A stretch of 64,000 bases of DNA. Origin: JASHPR01 sp963844655 (GTDB lineage: Bacteria > Actinomycetota > Actinomycetes > Streptosporangiales > Streptosporangiaceae). A program made the translations under genes and the position numbers. The DNA is taken from NCBI GenBank assembly GCA_963844655.1, contig CAWJPA010000004.1:744001-808000 (forward strand). The letters are read 5' to 3'. How positions within the stretch are numbered: position 1 is the first letter of the stretch; each line of letters begins with the position of its first letter. The notes below the pieces were generated by a model, which was not told the origin of the DNA, did no database searches, and worked only from the letters and a program-made list of their open reading frames with translations. Shown in pieces: positions 27,027-35,678 of the stretch.

Positions 27027-28393
27027 TTCCGCCCTCCGGCGCAGGCCCGGCGGACCCGGTCGGCGAACGCGGCGCACGAGCCGAGCGACGCCCGCACGTC
27101 CAGCAGGTCGTCGAGCTCGGCGTCGGTGATCGCGTCAATGCGGGCGTCGGCGCGCAGCGCGGTGCGGAAGTCCTGGCCGGCGTCGATGCCGTTCATAGCG
27201 GCGGTATACACCACCTCGTGCGCGGTGTGCTTGCCCAGCTGGTCGGCGAGCGCGCGCATGACCGGCTCGGACATCAGGTACCCGCGGTGCTCGCCGATGT
27301 TGCTGAGCATCCGCGCGGCGTCGACGCGCAGGCCGTCGAGCATCCGGGCCCCCGCGCCCAGGCACGCCGCGGCGTACATGCCGGTCTCCGGCACCACGAG
27401 CCACTCGGTCTTCCAGGCCCGGCCGTCCCGCTCGTGCTCGGCCACCATCCCGTCCAGGGCCAGCCCGGCCTGGGCCCTGATCACCCGGGACAGCGTGACC
27501 AGGTGCTCGGAGATCTCCGGGTTGCGCTTGTGCGGCATGGTGATCGAGCCCACCGTGCCGGGGGTGAATGACTCGCGCACCTCACCGATCTCCGGCCGCT
27601 GCAGCTGGTACACCTCGTTGCCGATCTTGCCGACCGTGGCCGACATCGCCGCCAGCAGCCACACGAACTCGGCCACCCCGTCCCGCGCGGTGATCCAGGG
27701 GACGGCCGGGGCGCCCAGGCCGAGCCGGGCCGCGAACGCCTCCAGCAGGCCGAGCGCGCGGTCGCCCCAGAACTCCATCGTGCCGAGCGCGCCGCCGAGC
27801 TGGACCACCTCCCATCGGCCGCGGCCCTGCCGCAGCCGCTGCAGGTGCCGGTCGAGCTCCGCGGCCCAGACCGAGGCCTTGAACCCGAACGTGATCGGCA
27901 GCCCCGGCTGCCCGTGGGTGCGGCCGCACATCGGCGTGAGGCGGTGCTCGGCGGTCAGTTCCAGCGCCCGGTCCCGCATCCGGGTCACGTCCCGTTCGGC
28001 GATGTCGCCGAGGGCCCGGAACACCAGGGCGAACCAGGTGTCGGACAGGTCCTGCACGGTCGCGCCGTAGTAGACCCACTCCCGCGCGTGCTCGGGCAGG
28101 GCGGCGCGCAGCGCCTGGATCAGGCCGAGGGTCGAATGGCCGGTGGCCCGGGTCTGCTCCGCCACCAGGTTCAGGTCGAGGCGGGACACGTCGGCGCCGC
28201 GGGCGATCGCGTCCGCGGCGGCGGGCGGGATCAGGCCGGTCTCCGCCTGGGCCTCGGCCAGCGCGGCCAGGATCCGCAGCCAGGCCTGGGTCCGGCCCTC
28301 GTCCGAGAACAGCGCCGACGCCTCGGGCGTGGTCCACAGGTGACCGTAGATGGCCGAGTCGGCCGGGTGAGCGGTATTCGGCACGGTGCTCAT
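27023..28393 (-). CDS. Adenylosuccinate lyase-like aspartase/fumarase superfamily enzyme (candidate CoM biosynthesis lyase)
   Basis: This 456-residue lyase has the signature GSITMPHKRNPE, the acid/base region CGRTHGQPGLPITFGFK and YYGATVQDLSDTW. It resembles adenylosuccinate lyases and carboxymuconate cycloisomerases. It is the second superfamily member in the same tightly packed operon, as in the Xanthobacter CoM gene set where two such enzymes act after sulfite addition. Its ATG (28393) overlaps the stop of the Cys-rich unknown. Phosphate elimination from phosphosulfolactate is the favoured inference; a purine role is unlikely in this context. Confidence 0.76.
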   Translation of the reverse strand: MSTVPNTAHPADSAIYGHLWTTPEASALFSDEGRTQAWLRILAALAEAQAETGLIPPAAADAIARGADVSRLDLNLVAEQTRATGHSTLGLIQALRAALPEHAREWVYYGATVQDLSDTWFALVFRALGDIAERDVTRMRDRALELTAEHRLTPMCGRTHGQPGLPITFGFKASVWAAELDRHLQRLRQGRGRWEVVQLGGALGTMEFWGDRALGLLEAFAARLGLGAPAVPWITARDGVAEFVWLLAAMSATVGKIGNEVYQLQRPEIGEVRESFTPGTVGSITMPHKRNPEISEHLVTLSRVIRAQAGLALDGMVAEHERDGRAWKTEWLVVPETGMYAAACLGAGARMLDGLRVDAARMLSNIGEHRGYLMSEPVMRALADQLGKHTAHEVVYTAAMNGIDAGQDFRTALRADARIDAITDAELDDLLDVRASLGSCAAFADRVRRACAGGRK

Positions 28394-29353
28394 GATCCCG
28401 GGCCGGGGATGGCCACAGGGGGCAGGCCGCAGAGCGCCCGGAGCGCGGCCCGCACCTCGTCGAGGTTCGCGCCCCACGGCACCACCGCGGTGGCGCCGTC
28501 CACCTCGATGCCGCGCTCCAGCAGGCAGCACTTGGTGAGCACCCGGGGCCCGGCTGGATCGGCCAGGCCGGCCCGGGCCTTGGGGCACAGGTCGACCCGG
28601 CGCGGGTCCGCGCCGTAGAAGTGCTCGTGAAACTGCCGGGACCGCTCGCAGCCGATCAGCAGCCAGTCCGGGTGATAGCCCGGGTGCGTGTCCAGGAAGC
28701 TGACCTCCGGGCCAGGCCGGCAGGCCGCTGCCGCGGCACGGGAGCAGGTAGTGCGGCGCCGGGTTGGCCGCCACCAGGCTCCGCACGTCCACCGCGTCCA
28801 GGGCCAGGTCCACCGGCGGCAGGTCCTCGTCAAAGCCGACCACCTGCTCGGCCATGGCCAGCAGCTTGGGCGGGTGCGGCGGGACCACCTCGGTGACCAG
28901 GACCGGCACCGGCGCGGGCCGCCAGATGAAGTTCACGTGCTCGTACCGGCCCTGCACCACGTAGGCGAGCACGCCGCTGTCACTGTCGTCACCACGGGCG
29001 TCACCGCGGGCGCGGCGGTGCGCGAGCGCGGCCGCGGCCAGCGCCGTGGCGTTGCCGACGTCGGTCTCGGGCGCCTCGATCCAGGCCGTGGCCTCCGGGC
29101 CGGACAGCACGCGAAGCTCGGCCACGGGCGAGAACAGCCGCCCCGGGTCCTCGGGCCGCACGGCGACCAGGGCCGTCTGCCCGCCGCGGCGCAGCGCCAG
29201 GTACGCGGTGCGCCGGTAGATCTCGCGGCCGCCCAGCAGCTCCCCGATCGCCTCGGGGGTGAGCGGCACGTCGATCTCCTGTACCGACAGGCCCCGGTAG
29301 GGCCGGGTAATCGTGTTGGGCTCCGGCACCGCGATCCGGGGTTCGGCCGTCAC
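28390..29353 (-). pseudogene. Unknown Cys-rich protein of the CoM operon, interrupted by a frameshift
   Basis: I do not recognise this protein. It starts at GTG 29353 (overlapping the ComA-type stop). It keeps frame through the conserved-looking GRYEHVNFIWRP and HYLLPCRGSG, then shifts near 28709-28711, where one extra base in a GGG run explains the break. The other frame gives FLDTHPGYHPDWLLIGCERS, VDLCPKA and TKCCLLERGIEVDG, for about 320 residues in total. Several cysteines (PCRG, IGCE, DLCP, TKCC) suggest thiol chemistry or metal binding. Its fixed place between sulfite-adding and lyase genes makes it a candidate for the missing reductive or thiol-handling step. Confidence 0.65.
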
Positions 29354-30117
29354 GTCAGCGCGCCGCCCTCGGCGGTGTCCGCGCGCAGCCCGAGGCGCAG
29401 GGTTTCCAGGGCCAGCACGCTGGCCGGGGCGACGTTGCCGAGGTTGACGTCCGCGCCGAGCTGCCGCACGAACCAGGCCTGCTGGCTCTTGCGGGGCGCC
29501 TCGAAGATGACCTTGTCCTGCGGGATCCGGTCGAGGATGCCGGCGACCAGGTCCTCGCGCACCCCCTGATCGGGGTGGTAGAGCCCGACGGTGCCGCTCT
29601 CCCGGCCCTCGGCGATGACCCAGGAGGCGCCCGCGTCGAGGTCGCGGGCCATCTCCTCGGCCCACTCCGCCGGGGTCGGCGGGTAGTTGCCCTCCTTGGC
29701 CCCGGTCTCCGCGAGCACCACGAAGTCCGCGGCCAGCTCGGTGATCAGGTCATGCTTGCGGCTGGCGGTCAGCGCGCGCAGCCCGTCCGACACCTCGATG
29801 TGCGTGATGCCGGCCCCGAGGGCCCAGTCCCGCAGCTCGGCCACGTGGTCCTGGTGCGCGGCGATCTCGAGCAGGGTCCCGCCGAGCGACACCGGGCAGC
29901 CGTAGCTGGCGCAGATGGCCACCCGGGCGCTCAGGGTCGGGTCGATGTAGCCGATGCCCCAGCCGACCTTCACGATGTCCACCAGGTGCGCGGTCTGCCC
30001 GAGGAAGGCCCGGGTCCCGTCCGGGGTCAGCCCGCTGTCCAGGACGTGGGTGATCCCGCGGGACCGCGGTTTGGCCGCCCGGGCGGGCAGCTTGAGGAAG
30101 GTGGGACCATCGGGCAC
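29350..30117 (-). CDS. comA: Phosphosulfolactate synthase (ComA family)
   Basis: This 255-residue TIM-barrel protein has ITHVLDSGLTPDG, VDIVKVGWGIGYID, GGTLLEIAAHQ, IEVSDG and VIAEGRESGTVG, which match the ComA family. The reaction is addition of sulfite to phosphoenolpyruvate to give phosphosulfolactate, the first step of CoM synthesis in methanogens and in alkene-degrading bacteria. The GTG start at 30117 follows GGGAGG. A perfect palindrome (30133-30154) overlaps the likely promoter. It heads the operon 30117-23830. The epoxyalkane:CoM transferase gene directly upstream supports a CoM role over sulfolactate metabolism. Confidence 0.88.
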   Translation of the reverse strand: MPDGPTFLKLPARAAKPRSRGITHVLDSGLTPDGTRAFLGQTAHLVDIVKVGWGIGYIDPTLSARVAICASYGCPVSLGGTLLEIAAHQDHVAELRDWALGAGITHIEVSDGLRALTASRKHDLITELAADFVVLAETGAKEGNYPPTPAEWAEEMARDLDAGASWVIAEGRESGTVGLYHPDQGVREDLVAGILDRIPQDKVIFEAPRKSQQAWFVRQLGADVNLGNVAPASVLALETLRLGLRADTAEGGALT

Positions 30118-30132
30118 GATGCGCCTCCCGCT

Positions 30133-30154
30133 CTATGGTGTGGTCGCACCATAG
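30133..30154. promoter_or_regulatory. Palindrome CTATGGTG-N6-CACCATAG upstream of the ComA-type gene
   Basis: This is a perfect 8-bp inverted repeat with a 6-base spacer, starting 16 bases upstream of the GTG at 30117. On the minus strand it contains TATGGT, a plausible -10 element, so a bound protein would block transcription of the CoM operon. The regulator is not identified. Confidence 0.6.
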
Positions 30155-30249
30155 GCATGGCGGGGCGCGAGTTTCGCTGTCCTGGGAGGGCGAGGTTCCG
30201 GCGATTCGTTGACCTAGCCGATCGACGGGGCGATCGGGGATCGTCTGGG

Positions 30250-30291
30250 CCCGGAGGGACCCCGCAGCCGGATCAGCGGGGCCCCTCCGGG
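30250..30291 (-). terminator. Strong hairpin after the epoxyalkane:CoM transferase gene
   Basis: The arms 30250-30265 and 30276-30291 pair over 16 bases with one mismatch around a 10-base loop. They start six bases past the stop at 30297. This probably separates the monooxygenase/transferase transcript from the CoM operon. No clear T run follows. Confidence 0.65.
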
Positions 30292-30296
30292 GGTTC

Positions 30297-31400
30297 TCAG
30301 CCCTGGATCTCGGCGCGGACGATGTTCGCACCGTCCACGAGCGCCCGCAGCTTGCTCGCGGCGATCATCCGGGGCAGATTGATCAGCCCGCAGTCGGTGG
30401 ACAGCCCGAGCCGGTCCGCGGGCACGTACTCGAGCACCTGGCGGATCCGGTCGGCGACCTCGTCCGCGCTCTCGGTGACCGTGGACTTCACGTCGATGAC
30501 CCCGGCCACGAACGGCTTCTGCCAGTCGTTGTCGGTGAGCGGCTTGAGGTCGTCGGGGCCGGTCCGGCCCACCTCGTAGTTGAGCGCGGTGATGTTGGCG
30601 TCAAGCACGTGCGGGAAGATCGCGTAGGCGCGCTCCGGGGCCGGGGCGTCCGAGGCCCGCTTGTCCAGCACGAACGCGCCGAACTCGGTGTTGGTCTCGT
30701 CCGGGAAGTAGGCGGGCGTGCCGGAGTAGTTGCCCCAGCAGGTGTGCACCCAGAACTGGCAGCTCACGCCCTCCATGGCGGCGTTGAGCGCCTCGATCTC
30801 CCAGTCGCCCATACCGTACGGCCAGACGAACTCGTCCATCTGGATGATGTCGCAGCCGTTGTCCGCGAGCTCCTTGAAGTCCTCGTTGAACGCCTTGGCC
30901 AGCGCCATCGCGACTTCCTTGGTGTCCTTGTAGTGCAGGTTGGTGGTGGCCGCGGCGATCACGGCCAGGCCGGTGTACGACACCTTGACCGGCTTATTCG
31001 TGGCCTTCCGCACCGCACGCAGGTTGACCAGGTGGAACGGGACCTCACGGCGGACCTCGCCGACGCAGGTGGGCGAGAACAGGGTGGAGTAGATCGGCAG
31101 GCCGATCGGCGGCCCGGACAGCCGGTAGCCGGACACCCGCTCCAGGTAGTAGTAGAGGATCGTGCCGTACGGGGAGTCGCCGCCGTAGACCTTGCCGTCG
31201 CTGATCACGTCGAACCCGGCGGCCTCCTGGTCGTGCACGATCGCGCCGACGACGTCCTCGAACGCTTCCTTGCTGATCGAGTCGTGGATGAACTCGCCCT
31301 TGGGCAGGGTGGCGAACGCGTGCCCGTCGTACCAGCGTGGATTGGGGTAGTTGCCGACCATCGTGGTCGGCAGCAAAATGTCCTGATCTCCGATGAGCAT
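30297..31400 (-). CDS. xecA: Epoxyalkane:coenzyme M transferase (MetE-like zinc enzyme)
   Basis: This 367-residue protein is related to the C-terminal domain of cobalamin-independent methionine synthase. The zinc site is visible as HxC at H219/C221 (WVHTCWGN), E276 (LNYEVG) and C337 (STDCGL). NYPNPRWYDG near the N terminus resembles known epoxyalkane:CoM transferases, and the length matches them. The enzyme adds CoM thiolate to an epoxide to form hydroxyalkyl-CoM. It lies downstream of the monooxygenase reductase on the same strand, so the epoxide-forming and epoxide-consuming enzymes are probably co-expressed. Confidence 0.87.
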   Translation of the reverse strand: MLIGDQDILLPTTMVGNYPNPRWYDGHAFATLPKGEFIHDSISKEAFEDVVGAIVHDQEAAGFDVISDGKVYGGDSPYGTILYYYLERVSGYRLSGPPIGLPIYSTLFSPTCVGEVRREVPFHLVNLRAVRKATNKPVKVSYTGLAVIAAATTNLHYKDTKEVAMALAKAFNEDFKELADNGCDIIQMDEFVWPYGMGDWEIEALNAAMEGVSCQFWVHTCWGNYSGTPAYFPDETNTEFGAFVLDKRASDAPAPERAYAIFPHVLDANITALNYEVGRTGPDDLKPLTDNDWQKPFVAGVIDVKSTVTESADEVADRIRQVLEYVPADRLGLSTDCGLINLPRMIAASKLRALVDGANIVRAEIQG

Positions 31401-31643
31401 CGCCGTTGATCCTTCCCGGTCAGCGTGACTGTGAGTGTGAGGAGCGTAGGCCGCGGCAGCGGCGATTTTCTTCCCCCCTCGGGGACTGTTCTTGGCCGGC
31501 CGGTACCCATGCGGGGGCAGTTTTCAGCCCGGCGCAGAACTCAGTCGGCCAGGATCCGCCGGCCCCCGGCGACGTACCTGTTTGCGCTGGTCAACACCGG
31601 GATTGAGAACCAGGAAGAGACGGGGCGGGGCCCGGCAAGGCAG

Positions 31644-32687
31644 TCAGCCGGAGGGGACAAACCGGTCAAAGAAGATATGGCGCTCCTTGCACCCCGTGGC
31701 CTTGAGTACGCCGATCGCCGCATCGATCATGGGCGGCGGCCCGCACAGGTACGCCTCCATGCCCCTGGTGGACGGAAAGTGCCGCGCCACGACGTCCGTG
31801 ATCAGCCCGGTCTCGCCGGCCCAGTCGCTGTCGGCTGGGTCCGGCTCGCTCAGGGCCGGGATGAACGTCAGCCAGTCATGCGCCAGCGCAAGGCCGGTCA
31901 GCTCGGCGACGAGGAAGAGGTCGCGGCGGCTTCGCGCGCCGTAGAAGAAGATCACCTCACGGCGGTTCCGCGTGGCGGCGAGATCGCCGAGCATCGCGAG
32001 AATGGGAGCCATCCCGGATCCGCCCGCCACCATGATCATCGGCCTGTGCGACAGGCGCACGCCGAACTGGCCAAAGGGTCCTCGCAGCCGCATGTGATCG
32101 CCGCACTTGACGGCGGTGTCCAGGGCCGCCGAGAAGGCGCCGCCCGGCAGCACCTTGACAATCAGGTCAACCCGGCCTGATTCGCCCGGGGGGTTAGCCA
32201 TGGAGAAGGACCGCCAGCTGTCGGCGCTCCCGGGCACGGCTACCTCAACGTACTGTCCGGCCACGAACGGCAGGTCGGCGGCCTGGTCGAGACGCAGCCC
32301 GAGCCAGCGGGTGTCGTGGGTCAGCGCCGAGATCCTGTCGACCGTGGCCGCGTACTCCTGAACGTGCTGGCCCGCCAGGTACTCCTCTTCGCTGAGGTCA
32401 TCCATCGTCTGCGAGACGTCGACAACGAGATCCTCCTGCCCATCGACGAATGTCGAGCAGAGCAGCACGACGCCCGCAGCCCGGTCGGCGTCGCTGAGGG
32501 AGAACGACGTATTGTCGCTGAGCTCGTAGTCGCCCTCCACCACCTCGGCACGGCAGGTACTGCATCCGCCATGCTTGCAGCCGTATTTAACGAAACGGCC
32601 CTGGCGGAGGATGGCCTTCAGGACCGGTTCGCCGGGCTCGACCTCAAGCGTCTCCCCGAACGGCAGAACAGTAACCGTGGATCCCAT
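31644..32687 (-). CDS. Soluble diiron monooxygenase reductase component (FAD/[2Fe-2S])
   Basis: This 347-residue NADH reductase has an N-terminal chloroplast-type ferredoxin domain with cysteines in YGCKHGGCSTC and LLCSTF. The FAD-binding region is RSFSMANPPGESG and the NADH-binding region includes MVAGGSGMAPILAMLG, ending in AYLCGPPPMID. It passes electrons from NADH to the hydroxylase diiron site. The gene is fourth in the order beta, coupling, alpha, reductase, the layout of alkene monooxygenases (amoABCD, etnABCD). A 15-bp hairpin separates it from the alpha-subunit gene. Confidence 0.92.
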   Translation of the reverse strand: MGSTVTVLPFGETLEVEPGEPVLKAILRQGRFVKYGCKHGGCSTCRAEVVEGDYELSDNTSFSLSDADRAAGVVLLCSTFVDGQEDLVVDVSQTMDDLSEEEYLAGQHVQEYAATVDRISALTHDTRWLGLRLDQAADLPFVAGQYVEVAVPGSADSWRSFSMANPPGESGRVDLIVKVLPGGAFSAALDTAVKCGDHMRLRGPFGQFGVRLSHRPMIMVAGGSGMAPILAMLGDLAATRNRREVIFFYGARSRRDLFLVAELTGLALAHDWLTFIPALSEPDPADSDWAGETGLITDVVARHFPSTRGMEAYLCGPPPMIDAAIGVLKATGCKERHIFFDRFVPSG

Positions 32688-32727
32688 CTCTTACCCCTGC
32701 CGGAAGTCGCGGCGCCGGCCCGGTGCC

Positions 32728-32762
32728 TCCCGGGCCTGCCCGGTCAGCGGGCAGGCCCGGGA
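32728..32762 (-). promoter_or_regulatory. Perfect 15-bp hairpin between alpha-subunit and reductase genes
   Basis: TCCCGGGCCTGCCCG (32728-32742) and its exact complement (32748-32762) enclose a 5-base loop. This lies in the 89-base gap within the monooxygenase operon. It may attenuate transcription or protect the 3' end of the upstream message, lowering reductase relative to hydroxylase. It could also act as a partial terminator. Confidence 0.6.
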
Positions 32763-32776
32763 AGCCAGCGCGTTCC

Positions 32777-34280
32777 TCACATCTTCAGCGGGTCCTTGAC
32801 CTCGTATTCAAGGCGCCTGATGTCGTCGATGGTCCACATCCGGTCCGGGTTCAGGTGCGGCTGGCCCATGAGGGTTCTCCCGTCAGGTCGCACGTAACCG
32901 AGAGCGAGGATGACGTCGGCGAGGTCCATGCCGTCGAAGCGCTCCCACCAGTTGGCGCACCCGGTGTAGATCTTCGGATTGAGGTTGAAGATCCACTCGC
33001 ACCCTTCGCTGCAGACCGCATAGCGCTTGCCTTCATGGGTGAAGATCCGGGTCTCCGGGGCGTCGATCCTGGGCATCACGCAGGGGACGTGGCACACCTG
33101 GCAGAACGGCGGCAGGGCAGGCAGTTCCTGCATCAGGACGCGATGAGAGGACGGGTCGCTCATCGCCCGGTAGGCATCCCACAGGCCTCCGTAGCGGGCC
33201 GTCCAGCCTGGGTAGTGGTTCTCGAACCACTCGTAGTCGGCCGGACCCATCGGGTCGATGCGCCAGAAGTTGAGCGGCCAGATGGCGGCGAGGGCGATCG
33301 CGACGGAGTGGTGCATATCGTCGACGAACCTGGCCACCTCGCCGAGCCGGTCAGGCGGGCGCAGCCCGAAGGAACTGAGGCGGCTCATGTACGAGCCGAC
33401 GAAGTCGTCGACGACCCACTCCTCCCACACGTCCTTGTACGCCCAGGGCCGGTTCACCGCGTAGTACTCGGATACGACGCCGACGAGCGTATCCATCGAC
33501 ATGTGCTGGTGCCAGAAATGCCGCTCGAGTGACTCCTGCAGGAAGGGAACGTTGTCAGGCTCCTGTATAACGCACATCAGCGTGCCGTACCCGTTCGCCA
33601 TATGGCGCGACTCGTCCGACTGGATCGACAGGAACGCCGTCGGCATGGCGTGGTCACCATTGAGCATCGCCACCTGGGGCAGGGCGACCACCAGCGGATT
33701 CGTGTAGGCCGTTTCCAGCACCACATTCAGGCACATCGACACCTCTATGGGGTCGCCCGTATTGAACGGCTGGAACGAAGCCCGGGCCAGCGTTCCCACG
33801 GGGTGATTACCCAGTGCGATCTGCCCGATATCAAAGCCAGCCGGGTCATGGTAGTTCTTGAGGTAGTACTTCCGCAGCCCCACTTCGAGTTGCGTGTGCC
33901 GGACCTCGTCGAGCATCTGCGCGGCGAAGCCCTGGCGCATCTCCTGATTCTTTACCGAGGCGACCAGGAATCCGGCCCCTGTCACTGCTTGATATTCCGC
34001 ATCGGTGAAAGCAGGCACCGCGAACTTCATCGCCTCCATGAACCGCGGCTCTGCGACGTTTGCGTTACGGTACCGCACGTCGCTGTCCAGGCGCGCCGTA
34101 AACGCGGTTGTCCTTCTCCGTCTCCATTGCGGCGTAGCCGCGCATCATTATACGGAACGGATCCTTGCCCTTCGGGGGAATGATGTAGCGGGTGGGGTAC
34201 TTCGGGTCCGGGCGGGCGTAGTCGAAGCCCCAGTCGTATCGCTTGCCCTTGGCGTGGACCACTTCCAGCTTCGGCGCCAT
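32777..34280 (-). pseudogene. Alkene monooxygenase alpha subunit (diiron hydroxylase), interrupted by a frameshift
   Basis: This would be about 500 residues from ATG 34280 (AAGGAGAT upstream). The N-terminal frame has GKRYDWGFDY and PFRIMMRGYAAMETEKDNRVYGA. One extra base in the GG at 34090-34091 shifts the frame, and deleting it gives VYGALDSDVRYRNANV and the rest. All diiron ligands are present: glutamate in DAEYQAV, DEVRH, glutamate in VLETAYTNPL and DESRH. The family is the catalytic subunit of soluble diiron monooxygenases, here epoxidising an alkene. A sequencing indel is probable because every catalytic residue survives. Confidence 0.88.
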
Positions 34281-34296
34281 CGGTCTATCTCCTTCA

Positions 34297-34614
34297 CTAA
34301 TCCCGGAACCGCTCGGGGAGGATGTCCGCGAAAATCTCGACCGAGGCGTCACTGACTACGATCCGGCCGTAGTAGGACGTCATGTTGACCAGGAAGTCGT
34401 GGACGGTGTAGTCACGGCCGAGCCGCTCTGAGAGGTTGGCCATGTCGAAGCTGAGGAGCCCCTCCCTCTCGATCTTGTAGAAGCAGTCGTTGTCGGTGAT
34501 CGTCGCGTCGGGCATCTCCTCGGTGACCATCTCGATGGCCACGGCGGTCTCGGCGCTGCCGATCAGCGAAATTCCAACGGTGTCCCGGACTTGGGTGAGA
34601 TCCTTCGCTGGCAC
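34297..34614 (-). CDS. Monooxygenase coupling/effector protein (MmoB/DmpM family)
   Basis: This 105-residue cofactor-less protein has VGISLIGSAETAVAIEMVTEE and DCFYKIEREGLLSFDMANLSE, characteristic of MmoB/DmpM effector proteins. These bind the hydroxylase and control oxygen activation and electron transfer. It lies between the beta and alpha genes with short gaps of 14 and 16 bases, as in amoB/etnB. The length is normal for the alkene monooxygenase group. Confidence 0.92.
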   Translation of the reverse strand: MPAKDLTQVRDTVGISLIGSAETAVAIEMVTEEMPDATITDNDCFYKIEREGLLSFDMANLSERLGRDYTVHDFLVNMTSYYGRIVVSDASVEIFADILPERFRD

Positions 34615-34628
34615 GATGTTCCTTCCTT

Positions 34629-35678
34629 CTAGGCCCGGGTCGGACTAACGAGGCCGAGGCTGGCGAGATAAGCGGCCTGCTTGGCTTTCACGTCGCTCAT
34701 CGCCGACTCGAACGTCGCGGGCCGCGAAGGGACCTGGGTGAACGCGGGGGCGAAGGCTTCACAGGCGTCAAGGGAGTACCTGTCCCACTTCTCGAGCCAT
34801 GAGCTGACGATTTCCCGGTTCGCACTGCCGTGTACGGGGTCATCGAGCACGTGCTTGATCAGCGCGGAGGTCCAGCGCTGCGTCCGGGCCGTGTCGGCCT
34901 CGGACGACGCGATAATGATCGGTGTCACTACATCGCCGCTCGCCGCCGCGAACCGGCTGAAGTACTCCACCTTGGCCAGTTCGCCGAAAAGCCGGTCGAA
35001 GCACAGGTTGGCGGCGACGATCACTTCCATCCAGTCGTAGGAAGCGATGATGTTCTCAATGGCCTTGCGGGCACCCTGCCACAGCGGGTCGGTCATCCAG
35101 GCCTCGTGAACACCCGTGTCATCGAACCCGGGGAAGGCCTCGGCCAGCTCGAAGGAGTAATAGACCACGTCCTGCAGGTGGCGCAGCTTGTCCCCGGCCT
35201 CAAAGACTATGGAGAATGTCACGGTGTCAGAGAGTGCCTCACGCTCGGCGTAGCACAAAGCCAGGAAGAGCCCGTACTCGACGAACGGGTAGGTCATATA
35301 GTGCTCCGCCAGCCCCTTTGTCACCCATCCCTCGTCAGCGAAAGCGAAGAGCCCGGCGGCGTGGGCTCCTTCCCAGGAACGCTCGAGTGCCCTCTCCGAT
35401 TCATGAACTCCGGCAATGTACCCGCGCTGCCAGGTCTGGTTTGGATCCCGGTAGGCGTACCAATCGGACGAGCGGATAACGGTCGAGTCCTCGGTATAGG
35501 GATCCCTTCCGTCGTCAAAACGGATAGGCCATCCCTGGACAGCAAATTGAGCCGGGGTGGACTGCTGGCCGACGCTCAGGTCCTCATATTCTGTCGGCCG
35601 CTTTCCAGCCGCCTTGACCCAGACGAACGAACGGTTTCCTGGCAGGTTCTCTCGCTTCTGCGCGGCATCCAAGGTCAT
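34629..35678 (-). CDS. Alkene monooxygenase beta subunit
   Basis: This 349-residue hydroxylase beta subunit has RSFVWVKAAGKRPTEYEDL near the N terminus and WQRGYIAGVHESERALE. YPFVEYGLFLALCYAERE and SDTVTFSIVFEAGDKLRHLQD lie in the central helical region. It is a ferritin-like partner of the alpha subunit and is not expected to bind the diiron site. It is the first gene of the monooxygenase operon. GGAGG lies eight bases before the ATG, and a 429-base upstream region shared with the divergent MEDS regulator gene contains 21-bp repeats. Confidence 0.92.
   Translation of the reverse strand: MTLDAAQKRENLPGNRSFVWVKAAGKRPTEYEDLSVGQQSTPAQFAVQGWPIRFDDGRDPYTEDSTVIRSSDWYAYRDPNQTWQRGYIAGVHESERALERSWEGAHAAGLFAFADEGWVTKGLAEHYMTYPFVEYGLFLALCYAEREALSDTVTFSIVFEAGDKLRHLQDVVYYSFELAEAFPGFDDTGVHEAWMTDPLWQGARKAIENIIASYDWMEVIVAANLCFDRLFGELAKVEYFSRFAAASGDVVTPIIIASSEADTARTQRWTSALIKHVLDDPVHGSANREIVSSWLEKWDRYSLDACEAFAPAFTQVPSRPATFESAMSDVKAKQAAYLASLGLVSPTRA

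Noticed and set aside
27023..29665. An 880-residue frame suggesting a fusion of the Cys-rich protein with the lyase
   Set aside because: The lyase has its own ATG at 28393. The apparent fusion arises because the frameshift at 28709 puts the upstream gene into the lyase frame.
23830..30117. Reading the lyases and PLP enzyme as arginine, purine or cysteine metabolism genes
   Set aside because: No argG, pur or cys genes accompany them, the genes are fused by overlaps to a ComA homologue, and an epoxide:CoM transferase lies next door.
31644..35678. Propane monooxygenase or methane monooxygenase as the identity of the diiron enzyme
   Set aside because: The gene order beta, coupling, alpha, reductase and the linked CoM genes fit alkene monooxygenases better. 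Sequence alone cannot fully exclude alkane activity.
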